Numbered from the stretch's first letter, positions 26,871 to 35,850 are shown. The stretch is 64,000 bases of DNA from Methylobacterium sp. E-005 (GCF_022829725.1 NZ_JAKSYG010000257.1:1-64000); one strand, 5' to 3'. Notes: a model not told the origin generated them from the sequence alone. Numbers and translations are program-made.

Positions 26871-29018
26871 TCAAGCCTTCCCCACCGCCATCAGCGCGAA
26901 GGCATAGATCAACCCGACCTCCTCCAGCCGGTCGAACCGGCCGGCGGCGCCGCCGTGGCCGGCCTCCATGTTGATCCGCAGGAGCACGGGACCGCCCCCC
27001 GTCATGGTGGCGCGCAGCCGCGCCACCCATTTGGCCGGCTCCCAGTAGGTCACCCGCGGATCGGTCAGGCCGCCGAGCGCCAGGATCGCCGGGTAGTCCT
27101 TGGCGGCGACGTTGTCATAGGGTGAATACGAAAGAATCGTCCGGAAGGCGGCCTCGCTCTCGGCCGGGTTGCCCCATTCGGGCCATTCCGGTGGGGTGAG
27201 CGGCAATTCGGCGTCCAGCATCGTGTTGAGCACGTCGACGAACGGCACGTCGGCGATGATCCCCGCGAACAGCTCCGGCGCCATATTGGCCACCGCCCCC
27301 ATCAGCATGCCGCCGGCCGAACCGCCATGGGCGACGATGCGCTTCTCGGCGGTGTAGCGGGCCGCGATCAGCGCCCGCGCGCAGGCGATGAAATCCGTGA
27401 AGGTGTTGGGCTTCTTCTCGCGCTTGCCGTCGAGATACCAGCGCCAGCCCTTCTCGGTGCCGCCGCGGATATGCGCGATGGCGTAGACGAAGCCCCGGTC
27501 GACGAGGCTCAGCAGGCTGGTCCGGAACGCCGCCGGCATCAGCGTCCCGTAGGAGCCGTAGCCGTAGAGCAGCAGCGGCGCGCTGCCGTCGAGGGGCAGG
27601 TCGCGCCGGTGCAGCAGCGAGATCGGCACCTGTTCGCCGTCCGGCGCGGTGGCGAAGAGCCGCCGGGTCACGTAGGCGGCCGGGTCGTGGCCGCTCGGCA
27701 CCGCCTGTCGCTTGCGCAAGGTCCGATTCCGGCTTGCGCACTCGTAGTCCCAGGTCTCCGACGGGGTCGTCATCGACGAGTAGACGAAACGGATCACCGC
27801 CGTATCGAAGGCGAGGCCAGCGCGCAGGCCCAGGGAATAGGCCTCCTCGTCGAAGGCCACGCTGTGCTCGCCGCCATTCCCGAGGTCGCGCACGACGATC
27901 CGGGGCCGGGCGTTCTCGATTTCCAATCGAATGAGGTGCCCCGTGAGCACGTGCAGGTGGCGGATCATCACCCCCGGCCGGTGGGGCACGAGGTCGGTCC
28001 AGTTGGCGCGGCCCGGATCGTCGACGGGCGCGGTGACGATCTTGAAATCCTCAGCCCCGTCCGCGTTGGTGCGGATGAACAGCCGGTCGCCCCGGTGCTC
28101 CACCCCGTAGATCAGCAGCGGCTCCCGCGGATGCACGAGGCGCAAGGGGGCATCCCCCACGTGCCGGTCGAGCAGGCGGACCTCGGAGGTCTCGTGGTCG
28201 CTCGCCGTGACGTCGAGGAAGGCGCCGGACTGGGTCTTGCCGATATGGACGAAGTAGCCGGCATCGGGCTCGGTATAGACCGTCTCGTCCTCGGACTGCG
28301 CCCTGCCGAGGCGGTGGCGCATGACCTTGGCGGGACGGTGGTTGGCGTCGAGCGCCACGTACCAGAAGCTCTCGCCATCCGCCGCCCAGACCGCCTCGCC
28401 GGAGGTCGCCTCGACCCGGTCGTCGCGATCGAGGCCGGTGGCGACGTCGCGCACCCGGATCGTGTAGAGTTCCGACCCCTTGGTGTCGGCGCTCCAGGCC
28501 AGCCGGGTGTGGTCATCGGAATGGACCGCGGCGGCAATCTCGAAGAACGGCAGGCCTTCGCCCTCCTGATCGCCATCGATCAGGATCGTCTCGTCGGGGT
28601 CCGGGCCTGATTCGGGCACGTGGGGCGAGGTCGCGGGGCGCCGGCAGATCAGCGGGTGCTGCCCGCCCTCCCGGTGGCGCGTGTAGTAGGCGAACGGCCC
28701 GTCGGGATCCGGGACGCCGCTCTCGTCCTCCTGGATCCGTCCGCGCATCTCGGCGACGAGCTGCTTGCGCAGATCGACGGTCCCGGCGAGCGCTGCCTCA
28801 GCGAAGGCGTTCTCGGCCTTCAGGTAGGCGGCGATGTCCTCGGGCAAAGCCGCGGGGTCCTTGAGGACCGTCTGCCAGTTCTCCGCCTTGAGCCACGCGT
28901 AGGGGTCGGTGATCTCCTGCCCGTGGACGCTGAAGCGCCGGGGCCGGGCCTCGGCCATCGGTGCCACCATCGGCGTACCGGTCTCTTGAGCCGGGAAGCC
29001 TCGGCCGATCTCCGTCAT
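26871..29018 (-). CDS. ptrB: oligopeptidase B (S9A serine peptidase)
   Basis: Prolyl-oligopeptidase-family enzyme of 715 residues that cleaves short peptides after Arg/Lys. An N-terminal beta-propeller (about 60-430) precedes the alpha/beta hydrolase domain. The catalytic Ser is in AHGGSAGGMLMGAVANMAPE, with the preceding YGYGSYG and IAHIRGGTEKGWRWYLDGK motifs and the catalytic His in MEAGHGGAAGRFD. ATG 29018 follows GGGAGAC. The gene converges on the AsmA gene with only 10 nt between stops, with no room for a separate terminator. Confidence 0.93.
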   Translation of the reverse strand: MTEIGRGFPAQETGTPMVAPMAEARPRRFSVHGQEITDPYAWLKAENWQTVLKDPAALPEDIAAYLKAENAFAEAALAGTVDLRKQLVAEMRGRIQEDESGVPDPDGPFAYYTRHREGGQHPLICRRPATSPHVPESGPDPDETILIDGDQEGEGLPFFEIAAAVHSDDHTRLAWSADTKGSELYTIRVRDVATGLDRDDRVEATSGEAVWAADGESFWYVALDANHRPAKVMRHRLGRAQSEDETVYTEPDAGYFVHIGKTQSGAFLDVTASDHETSEVRLLDRHVGDAPLRLVHPREPLLIYGVEHRGDRLFIRTNADGAEDFKIVTAPVDDPGRANWTDLVPHRPGVMIRHLHVLTGHLIRLEIENARPRIVVRDLGNGGEHSVAFDEEAYSLGLRAGLAFDTAVIRFVYSSMTTPSETWDYECASRNRTLRKRQAVPSGHDPAAYVTRRLFATAPDGEQVPISLLHRRDLPLDGSAPLLLYGYGSYGTLMPAAFRTSLLSLVDRGFVYAIAHIRGGTEKGWRWYLDGKREKKPNTFTDFIACARALIAARYTAEKRIVAHGGSAGGMLMGAVANMAPELFAGIIADVPFVDVLNTMLDAELPLTPPEWPEWGNPAESEAAFRTILSYSPYDNVAAKDYPAILALGGLTDPRVTYWEPAKWVARLRATMTGGGPVLLRINMEAGHGGAAGRFDRLEEVGLIYAFALMAVGKA

Positions 29019-29227
29019 CGTGTCTCCCGTCGGATCGCGCCGCATGCGGGTCAGGGCGCAGACAGCCCAGGGGATGTGTCCCGGCGGGCGGCGGGATGCA
29101 AGACGGTGCCGCGCGGGGCTGGCGCCCGACCGGCGCGCCCCGTGGACCCCATTCCGGCCTTGGGCGTTGGTCTGCCGGCCGCGGCGCAGACGTGCGGGCG
29201 GTGCCGGTTCGAGCCCGAGGTGCCGTT

Positions 29228-29452
29228 ATGGTCGCAGCCCCCGATGCCCAGCCCGTTTCGCAGGTCGATCCATCGCCGCCCGATCTGGAGCACATGAACG
29301 ATATCCTCGCCGACTGGGCGGCCCGTTCGGCAGCGAGCAGCGCGGCTTTGATCGAGCGGTTCGAGGCGATGGGCTACGAGGTCCGCGGCAAATCCGAGGA
29401 CGAGATCGCGGAGGTCCTGCATCGGCCCCCGACCCGGGCTGCGACGCGTTAG
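29228..29452 (+). CDS. hypothetical small protein
   Basis: A 74-residue soluble protein that I do not recognise. It has a Pro-rich start and a helical second half (HMNDILADWAARSAASSAAL, then IERFEAMGYEVRGKSEDEIAEVL). The composition is normal for the genome. The ribosome site is weak, so the call rests on a plausible amphipathic protein and open space between ptrB and the DUF6456 gene. Confidence 0.5.
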   Translation: MVAAPDAQPVSQVDPSPPDLEHMNDILADWAARSAASSAALIERFEAMGYEVRGKSEDEIAEVLHRPPTRAATR

Positions 29453-29544
29453 TTGGGGATAATAGGTAAAAATACCTTGATCTTCTGATGTTTCCTGACA
29501 TGCTGCTCCGGTGTGTCCGAGCCATAGCGCATCAGGAACAAAAC

Positions 29545-30399
29545 ATGAACAGAAAAGTCGGAACGGCCTCCTCCGGCGTTGCGCCGTCGAAACGGTGCCG
29601 GGCGCGGAAGGCGGACCTGCCCCCGGAGGCCGCCCGCCTGTTGGCGCGGCTCGGCGAGCCGGGCGCCTATGCCCGTCCCGACCCGTTCGCCGAAGATTCG
29701 CTCCTGGTCCGGCGCGGGGGCGACGGTATTTCGGTGGGAAGCGGGCGATTCGCGGCGGCATCCGCCCGGGTCCTTGCGGTGGCCGATCTGGCGGAATGGG
29801 ATGCGGCCGGCACCCGGCTGACGATCAGCGCGGCCGGGCGATCGCGCCTGCGCCGACAGGCGGCGGGGGGCGACGCGGCCTTCGCCGCCCAGCACCGGGA
29901 GCTGGTCGAGGAGGCGGACGAGGGCGCGTCGGGGCCGGTCCAGCGTAACGCCGCCGAGAACCCGCTTGCCTGGATGGTCCGTCGGCGCGGCCGGGACGGT
30001 GTTCCGCTGATCGACGCCGCCTCGTTCGAGGCCGGCGAGCGTCTGCGCCGGGACATGAATGCCGCCGCGCTGCTGCCCCGGATGGGCGGTGAGTTCGGCG
30101 CGACCCGGGTCGATGGCGGCGGCCCGCGCGACCCGGCCTCGGCGGCGGACCACGTGATCGCGGCGCGGCAGCGGGTGCGCGGCGCCCTCGACGCGGTCGG
30201 GAGCGACCTGTCCGGCCTGCTGATCGATCTGTGCGGCTTCCTGAAGGGCCTGGAGCGGATCGAGGTCGAGCGGCGCTGGCCAGCCCGCTCCGCCAAGGTG
30301 GTGGCGCGCATCGCTCTGGGGCGGCTCGCCGAGCATTACGGGCTCGAGCGGGAGGCGACCGGGCCGGAGCGGGCGCGGCTGCGCCTGTGGCGGGGCTAA
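29545..30399 (+). CDS. DUF6456 domain-containing protein
   Basis: A 284-residue basic protein. The C-terminal half (NAAENPLAWMVRRRGRDGVP, FEAGERLRRDMNAAALLPRM, then GSDLSGLLIDLCGFLKGLER and SAKVVARIALGRLAEHYGL) matches the alphaproteobacterial DUF6456 family, which looks like a helical DNA-binding module. The N-terminus is Arg/Ala-rich. ATG 29545 with AGGAAC upstream is preferred. Family knowledge suggests a regulatory role, but targets are unknown. Confidence 0.75.
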   Translation: MNRKVGTASSGVAPSKRCRARKADLPPEAARLLARLGEPGAYARPDPFAEDSLLVRRGGDGISVGSGRFAAASARVLAVADLAEWDAAGTRLTISAAGRSRLRRQAAGGDAAFAAQHRELVEEADEGASGPVQRNAAENPLAWMVRRRGRDGVPLIDAASFEAGERLRRDMNAAALLPRMGGEFGATRVDGGGPRDPASAADHVIAARQRVRGALDAVGSDLSGLLIDLCGFLKGLERIEVERRWPARSAKVVARIALGRLAEHYGLEREATGPERARLRLWRG

Positions 30400-30412
30400 G
30401 GCGGAGCCGTCC

Positions 30413-30841
30413 TCACCCCGCCGCGGCGAGCCGCGTGGCGTCCTGATGGATGCGCTCGGCCATGGCACGCACGCCGTTCGACCGCTTGGATGTCACGTGG
30501 GAGCCGAAGCGGAGCTGCCGGAACAGGTCCAGCCCGTCGGTCTCCGCGGCTTCGCGGGGGGTCTTGCCGGTGTAGAGCGCCACCATCAGTGCGACGAAGC
30601 CGCGGACGATGAAGGAATCGCTGAAGCCCTGGAGCTTGAGCCGCCGTTCCGGGCCGGCCCCCTCGGCGGCCGTGTCGATCCAGACCTGGCTCTCGCAGCC
30701 ATGGACCCGGTTGGCCTCATTGCGCAGGGGTTCGGGCATCGGCGGCAGGGCACGACCGAGCTCGATCAGATATTCGAGCCGCATGTCGTCGTCCTCGACG
30801 ATCTCGAAATTCTCGATGATGGTGTCGATCGGCGGCAGCAT
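30413..30841 (-). CDS. sufE: SufE family Fe-S cluster assembly protein
   Basis: A 142-residue cytoplasmic sulfur-transfer protein that accepts persulfide sulfur from the SufS cysteine desulfurase. The active-site cysteine is in NRVHGCESQVWI, and the family features EYLIELGRALPPMPEPLRNE, SFIVRGFVALMVALYTGKTP and LRFGSHVTSKRSNGVRAM are all present. The suf operon itself is not in the window. It converges on the DUF6456 gene (13 nt between stops). Confidence 0.93.
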   Translation of the reverse strand: MLPPIDTIIENFEIVEDDDMRLEYLIELGRALPPMPEPLRNEANRVHGCESQVWIDTAAEGAGPERRLKLQGFSDSFIVRGFVALMVALYTGKTPREAAETDGLDLFRQLRFGSHVTSKRSNGVRAMAERIHQDATRLAAAG

Positions 30842-30934
30842 GCGGGTCCGGATCCGGAGGGGCTCCGCGCCGCTATAGGCCGTCCGGGCGGTCGTGGCGA
30901 CGGGGCCCGGCGACGCGGCGGGTCGCTCGGTGAG

Positions 30935-32029
30935 TCATTGCACGGCGGCGGTCGGTGGCAGGGTCAGCCTCAGGGGACTGGCCGGGCTGGCATCACCCAA
31001 AACGGCGATCTCGGCCTGCGCCGCGTAGGCCGCGATGAGACGGGGACCGAGCTTCGGGACATTGGGCCGGCCGGAGGCCGCGGTCTCGCTCACGCCGGAG
31101 ACGATCGAGACGCGCAGCGGCTGGCCCGCTCCGGCCTCCAGCCCGATGCTGATGGCGCAGGCGACGTGCTCGGCCGTGGCGTCCAGGCATTCGGCCACGA
31201 TTTCCGCGACGATCATGCCGAGCGCATTGGCGGTGCGGGGCTCCACGAGCCCGTTGCCCGAGCCCTCGACCTGGACGCTGATGCGCCCGGCCCGGCGGAG
31301 CTGGCCCAGGCCCGAGGCCAGGCGGTGCAGGTAATCCCGGAGGTCGATGGAGGCGATGTGCGGCGCCTCGTGGAGGTGCTGCTGCACCAGCGCGATCGCC
31401 CGGACCCGCTGGCCCAGCGCCTCGAAGCTGCCGCGGCAGGCATCCGGCGCCGCCCGTCCGTACAGGCCGATCAGGCTGACCATCACCTGCAGGTTGTTAC
31501 GGACGCGGTGATAGACCTCGGCGAGCAGCGTCTCCTTCTCGGCGAGCGCGTGCTCGATATGCTCCTCGGCGTGCTTCCGGTCGGTGATGTCGAAACACGA
31601 GCCCAGGTAGCCCTGGAACCGCCCATCCTCTACCAGGGGGCGTGCGGTGTCGAGCAACCAGCGATAGACGCCATCGTGCCGACGGAGACGGAACTCCACG
31701 GTGAACGGCGTCCGCGCCTCGAAGGCCTTCGCGACGATCAGGGCATGGCGCTCAAAATCTTCGGGGTGCAGGCCCTCGCGCCAGCCGAGGCCGAGCTCGG
31801 CCGCGAGCGGACGCCCGGTGAATTCCAGCCAGCACTCGTTGTGATGGATCGCGTGGCCATGCTCGTCGGAGCGCCACATCATTAGGGGCACGATATCAGC
31901 GAAGCGCTTGAAGCTGTCGCTGAGGGCGGCCGCCTCGGAGGTGCTCTGCGTCGGAGCCGTGCCGGGACCCTCCGCAGGACCATCGTCCTGCGGCTCAGCC
32001 ATTCCGGACTCTGAAGGCTGTCCGACCAT
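30935..32029 (-). CDS. PAS-domain HisKA_2/HWE-type sensor kinase with degenerate ATPase boxes
   Basis: A 364-residue soluble protein. A PAS/PAC domain (about 40-160: DIVPLMMWRSDEHGHAIHHN, FEFRLRRHDGVYRWLLDTARP-type, GYLGSCFDITDRKHAEEH) is followed by HisKA_2 with the phosphoacceptor in LLAEVYHRVRNNLQVMVSLI. The C-terminal region aligns in position to HATPase_c, but the Asn-box residues expected in NELVTNALKH are replaced (MIVAEIVAECLDAT). The Asp-x-Gly G1 motif is missing (SIVSGVSETA), and so is the GLGL G2 motif. It may be a non-catalytic PAS signalling protein or a recently decayed kinase. There is no adjacent regulator. Confidence 0.8.
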   Translation of the reverse strand: MVGQPSESGMAEPQDDGPAEGPGTAPTQSTSEAAALSDSFKRFADIVPLMMWRSDEHGHAIHHNECWLEFTGRPLAAELGLGWREGLHPEDFERHALIVAKAFEARTPFTVEFRLRRHDGVYRWLLDTARPLVEDGRFQGYLGSCFDITDRKHAEEHIEHALAEKETLLAEVYHRVRNNLQVMVSLIGLYGRAAPDACRGSFEALGQRVRAIALVQQHLHEAPHIASIDLRDYLHRLASGLGQLRRAGRISVQVEGSGNGLVEPRTANALGMIVAEIVAECLDATAEHVACAISIGLEAGAGQPLRVSIVSGVSETAASGRPNVPKLGPRLIAAYAAQAEIAVLGDASPASPLRLTLPPTAAVQ

Positions 32030-32341
32030 TCGCTGTCCGATTCGCTCTGACGCGTGTGTGAGGAGACGAGTATGAGTGGATTGCGCCGGTCAACGTGCCG
32101 ATAGGGGCGCCGTTCCGGTCTTCAGCCGCCTTTGAAGTGCGCATGCACAGGGAGGGAGGATGGACCGGCCGGCGACCTCTGTCGGCGGCACGGGGCTCCG
32201 GCGAGCGGACATGCGCACCGCGATGCCTCCCTCCCCCGTTGCGCGGGAGGGCACCATTCCTATCGCGTGGATCTGCTCGGGCAATCGCGAGCCCTGAAGC
32301 AGCCCAAATCCACCAATTTAGCCTAAGATAGGAATTCTAGC
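32030..32341. other. intergenic region upstream of the GTA cluster
   Basis: About 310 nt. CAGGGAGGGAGGAT (around 32148) and the inverted ATGCCTCCCTCCC (around 32223) form a long-range inverted repeat, and CCTCCCCCGTTGCGCGGGAGG forms its own hairpin, so this looks like an intergenic palindromic repeat. No gene was seen. Confidence 0.45.
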
Positions 32342-32370
32342 TTGACACCGACGCGCTCCTGGGGTATCAC
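32342..32370 (+). promoter_or_regulatory. sigma70-like promoter of the GTA cluster
   Basis: TTGACA at 32342-32347 is a perfect -35 hexamer, with a 17-nt spacer and TATCAC at 32365-32370 as the -10 (4 of 6 matches). It lies about 35 nt upstream of the gp1 start, giving a short leader. It is the best promoter match I found in the window. Confidence 0.6.
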
Positions 32371-32405
32371 CCAGGCACGGTCGAGAGGTGGGCGGAGACG
32401 CGGCG

Positions 32406-33152
32406 ATGCAAATACGCGCTGCTCATCCCACGGAGCGGCACGACGAGGTGCTGCAACTCCTGCGCGACACCGAGCTGACGATCCCCGAGATCGCCGCCCG
32501 CACCGGGATCAAGGCCGCCACGATCAGAACCTGGAACACCCGGGCCGGCTGGCTGCGGCCGCCGCACTGGCGCTTCGTCATCGCGCGATGGTCCACACCA
32601 CGGCGCGACGCGATCGCCCGGCTCATGCGCCGGCCAGGCAACGATCCGGCCGATATCGCCGCGGCCCTGGGCTTCGGGCGCAACCGGGTGGAATGGCTGA
32701 GCACGGCGATCGAGCTGACGCCCCTGGTGCGGCCGTCCCGTCGCGGTGCGGCGCGCAATCCGGCCCCGGCGATCGATCCGTCGAACCTGCGGGCGCATCT
32801 GCGCGCCCACATCGCCCGTCAGGTCGCCGCCTTCGACGCGGCGCTGAGCTGGGAGGGGGCGGCGCTTGCCGAATCCGCCCGGGTCCTGCGCGACCTCGGT
32901 GGTCTGAAGCGGCTGCTCGATGAGGTCGATGCCGAGGGCGCCCGCGGCGCGACGGGGGAGGGTGATGATGACGGCAGCGAACGCGACCTGCCCGCGCTCC
33001 GCGCGGAGATCGCGCGACGCTATGATGGCTTTGTCGGCGGCGGGACGCCTGCCGGATTTTCTGGCCACGCTGCCGCCCGAACTGATCCGGGCGCTCGACA
33101 CGGACTGGCTGCACCGCGCCCGGGCCGATCAGCTCCCGCCGGCCGATCCTGA
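32406..33152 (+). CDS. GTA gp1-like HTH protein (small terminase type)
   Basis: A 248-residue protein at the first position of the RcGTA-like cluster. The N-terminus contains a helix-turn-helix (LLRDTELTIPEIAARTGIKA, then ATIRTWNTRAGWLRPP), followed by a second DPADIAAALGFGRNRVEWLS motif and a basic region. In RcGTA this position encodes the small terminase that recognises host DNA without a pac/cos site. The 3' end overlaps gp2 by about 130 nt, so the last 40 or so residues (GGGTPAGFSGHAAARTDPG onward) are of doubtful origin. GTG 32388 is an alternative start. Confidence 0.75.
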   Translation: MQIRAAHPTERHDEVLQLLRDTELTIPEIAARTGIKAATIRTWNTRAGWLRPPHWRFVIARWSTPRRDAIARLMRRPGNDPADIAAALGFGRNRVEWLSTAIELTPLVRPSRRGAARNPAPAIDPSNLRAHLRAHIARQVAAFDAALSWEGAALAESARVLRDLGGLKRLLDEVDAEGARGATGEGDDDGSERDLPALRAEIARRYDGFVGGGTPAGFSGHAAARTDPGARHGLAAPRPGRSAPAGRS

Positions 33153-34356
33153 AACGGATGGCCCCGAACCCTGGATCGAACCCTGGACGACCTGGGCGGT
33201 GATCGGCGGTCGCGGCAGCGGCAAGACCCGGACGGGGGCCGAATGGGTCGACGCCCTCTCCCGGGGCGATCCGGCCTTCACCCCCGAGCCGGTCGGGCGC
33301 ATCGCGCTGGTGGGTGAGACACATCTGGACGTGCGCGAGGTGATGATCGAGGGCCCCTCCGGGATCCTGAGCCTGCCCCGGCGCGGCCGGCCGCGGCCCA
33401 CATGGTCGCCGAGCCGTCGGCGCCTCGAATGGGCGAACGGTGCCGTCGCCCAGGCGTTCTCGGCGGAGGAGCCGGACGCGCTGCGCGGCCCGCAATTCGG
33501 CGCCGCGTGGTGCGACGAGGCCGCCAAATGGCGCCGGCCCGAGGCGGCCTTCGATATGCTGCAGTTCGGCCTGCGGTTGGGCGCAAGGCCGCGCAACCTC
33601 GTCACCACCACGCCGCGGCCGGTGCCGCTGATCCGCCGCCTGCTCGCCGACCCCCGCACCGTGGTGAGCCGCGCCCGAACCCGCGACAATGCCGATCACC
33701 TCGCCCCGGATTTCCTGGAGCGCGTGGTCGGGCGCTACGCCGGGACGCGCCTCGGCCGCCAGGAACTCGACGGTGAACTGATCGCGGATCGCGACGACGC
33801 CCTGTGGAGCCGCGCCGGCCTCGAAGCCAACCGGGTTGCCGCCGCTCCCGATCTCGGGCGGATCGTCGTGGCGGTCGATCCGCCCGCGACCTCAGGCGCG
33901 CGCTCGGATGCCTGCGGGATCGTGGCGGCGGGCCGCGCAGGAAGCCACGCCTACGTGCTGGCCGATGCCAGCCTCGCCCGCGCCACCCCGCAGGCCTGGG
34001 CCGGGGCGGCGCTCGCCCTCTACCACCGGCTCGCCGCGGATGCCCTCGTGGTCGAGGTCAACCAGGGCGGCGAGATGGCTACGGCCGTGCTGGCGCAGTG
34101 CGATCCGGCGGTGCCGGTGAGCCGGGTCCATGCCACGCGGGGCAAGTACCTGCGGGCCGAGCCGGTCTCGCTGCTCTACGCCCAGGGTTTCGTCCACCAC
34201 GTCGGGGCGTTCCCCGCGCTGGAGGACGAGCTGTGCGATTTCGGACCGGAGGGCTTGTCAGGGGGAACCTCACCCGATCGGCTCGATGCCCTGGTCTGGG
34301 CCCTCGCGCATCTGATGCTGGAGACACGGTCGGAACCGCGGATCCGGCGGCTGTGA
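33022..34356 (+). CDS. GTA gp2-like large terminase subunit
   Basis: DNA-packaging motor, 444 residues. Walker A is WAVIGGRGSGKTRTGAEW, Walker B with catalytic Glu is FGAAWCDEAAKWRRPEAAF, coupling motif NLVTTTPRPVPLIRRLLADP, and the RNase-H-like nuclease domain shows IVVAVDPPATSGARSDACGI, VVEVNQGGEM and a late SPDRLDALVWALAHLML. This is the most conserved GTA gene and confirms the cluster's identity. Tandem ATGs at 33022/33025 are the likely start, embedded in the end of gp1. Confidence 0.92.
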   Translation: MMALSAAGRLPDFLATLPPELIRALDTDWLHRARADQLPPADPETDGPEPWIEPWTTWAVIGGRGSGKTRTGAEWVDALSRGDPAFTPEPVGRIALVGETHLDVREVMIEGPSGILSLPRRGRPRPTWSPSRRRLEWANGAVAQAFSAEEPDALRGPQFGAAWCDEAAKWRRPEAAFDMLQFGLRLGARPRNLVTTTPRPVPLIRRLLADPRTVVSRARTRDNADHLAPDFLERVVGRYAGTRLGRQELDGELIADRDDALWSRAGLEANRVAAAPDLGRIVVAVDPPATSGARSDACGIVAAGRAGSHAYVLADASLARATPQAWAGAALALYHRLAADALVVEVNQGGEMATAVLAQCDPAVPVSRVHATRGKYLRAEPVSLLYAQGFVHHVGAFPALEDELCDFGPEGLSGGTSPDRLDALVWALAHLMLETRSEPRIRRL

Positions 34357-34650
34357 GCTGAGCCCCTCGGCTGGAGGGCCCAAAACAATGCGGCGCGCCT
34401 CCGTGGGAAGCGCGCCGAGAGGCGGTTCGTGGTCTCAGGAACGAACTGCATCCTGTATACACGATTTCGTGTGACTCGCTGTGGCGTCCACACCACGGTT
34501 GTGCGGCAGCGCAGCGCAAATCCGTCTTTTTTCCTGTGGCAGCGGCCGGTCTCCGGGCCGGGCGTGACGCGCGCCTGACGGGTCCTCCGCATCGGGCCGC
34601 GCGATGACGCGGCTCCGCACCGTTCGACCACAACTCGGGACCGGACCGGC
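34357..34650. other. gap between gp2 and gp3
   Basis: 294 nt, unusually long inside a packed cluster. It contains a hairpin (GGCGCGCCTC...GCGCGCC near 34392-34420) after gp2 and a perfect palindrome ACACGA-TT-TCGTGT at 34459-34472. A TTTTTTCC run occurs near 34530. No gene was recognised. Confidence 0.5.
34459..34472. promoter_or_regulatory. 14-bp palindrome, possible operator
   Basis: ACACGATTTCGTGT, a perfect 6+2+6 inverted repeat in the gp2-gp3 gap, within a locally AT-richer stretch. It has the size and symmetry of a dimeric regulator site. No function is known. Confidence 0.3.
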
Positions 34651-35850
34651 ATGTCGACCCTCCTCGAACGGCTGGCGCGGGTCGCCCGCCGCGGCACAGG
34701 CGTGGGAGCCCCCGCCACCAAGGCCGTCCCGGCCTTCGCGCTTTACGCCGATGGCCGGGCGTGCTGGACGCCCCGCGACCCGGCCGCGCTGGCCCAGGCC
34801 GGCTATGAGCGCAATCCGGTGGTCCATCGGGCGGTCCGGCTGGTTGCCGAGAGCGCGGCAAGCCTGCCGCTGATCGCCACCGGGCCCAGATCCGACGGGC
34901 GGGACGATCCGGGGGGGGACCTGCTGGCGCTGCTCGCCCGGCCGAACCCGCGGGAGAGCGGCACGCATCTTCTGGAGACGATCTACGCCGACCTGCTCCT
35001 GGCCGGGACCGCCTATCTGGAGGCCGTCATCCTCGACGGCCGGGTCGCGGCGCTTCAGGCCCTCCGGCCGGGGCGGATGCGGATGCTGCCGGGTTCCGAC
35101 GGCTGGCCGGCGGCCTATGTCTACACGGCGGGTGGACAGAGCCGCCGGTTCAATCTGCCGGCCCCCGGTGCCCCCGAGGTGGCGCCGATCCTGGCCCTCG
35201 GCCTGTTCAACCCGGAGGACGAGACCGGCGGCCTCGCGCCGATCGCGGCGGCGGCGGCGGCGCTGGACATCCACAACGCCGCGAGCGCCTGGAACAAGGC
35301 GCTCCTCGACAACGCCGCCCGGCCCTCCGGGGCTCTGGTCTTCGCGGGTGCCGCTTTGTCGGAGCCGCAATTCGACCGGCTGAAGGCGGAGCTGGAGGCG
35401 AACTACCAGGGCGCGGCCAATGCCGGCCGGCCGCTGCTGCTGGAGGGCGGGCTCGACTGGAAGCCGCTCGCCCTCTCGCCCCGGGACATGGATTTCGTGG
35501 CGGCGAAGAACGCGGCGGCCCGGGAGATCGCCCTGGCCTTCGGGGTTCCGCCGCTGCTCCTCGGCCTGCCGGGCGACAACACCCACGCCAACTACGCCGA
35601 GGCCAACCGGGCGCTCTACCGCCAGACCCTGATCCCGCTGGCGCGCCGCACCGCGCAGGCCCTTGCGGTCTGGCTGGAGCCCGCCTTCGGGCCGGTGGAT
35701 CTCGAGCCCGACCTCGACCGGATCGAGGCGCTCGCCGCCGAGCGGGAGTCGCTCTGGCGCCGCGTGCAGGCCGCGGACTTCCTGGCGGTTTCCGAGAAGC
35801 GCGAGGCGGTGGGTTATCCGCCGGAGATGCCCCGGGAAGGGGAGGGCTGA
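34651..35850 (+). CDS. GTA gp3-like portal protein (HK97 family)
   Basis: Dodecameric portal at the capsid vertex through which DNA is packaged, 399 residues. HK97-portal features are visible: YERNPVVHRAVRLVAESAAS, LLALLARPNPRESGTHLLET near residue 90, TYLEAVILDGRVAALQALRP, LALGLFNPEDETGGLAPIAA, IHNAASAWNKALLDNAARPS, MDFVAAKNAAAREIALAFGV, PPLLLGLPGDNTHANYAEAN. Start ATG 34651 (MSTLLERLARVARRG). It follows gp2 after an unusual 294-nt gap and precedes gp4. Confidence 0.92.
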   Translation: MSTLLERLARVARRGTGVGAPATKAVPAFALYADGRACWTPRDPAALAQAGYERNPVVHRAVRLVAESAASLPLIATGPRSDGRDDPGGDLLALLARPNPRESGTHLLETIYADLLLAGTAYLEAVILDGRVAALQALRPGRMRMLPGSDGWPAAYVYTAGGQSRRFNLPAPGAPEVAPILALGLFNPEDETGGLAPIAAAAAALDIHNAASAWNKALLDNAARPSGALVFAGAALSEPQFDRLKAELEANYQGAANAGRPLLLEGGLDWKPLALSPRDMDFVAAKNAAAREIALAFGVPPLLLGLPGDNTHANYAEANRALYRQTLIPLARRTAQALAVWLEPAFGPVDLEPDLDRIEALAAERESLWRRVQAADFLAVSEKREAVGYPPEMPREGEG

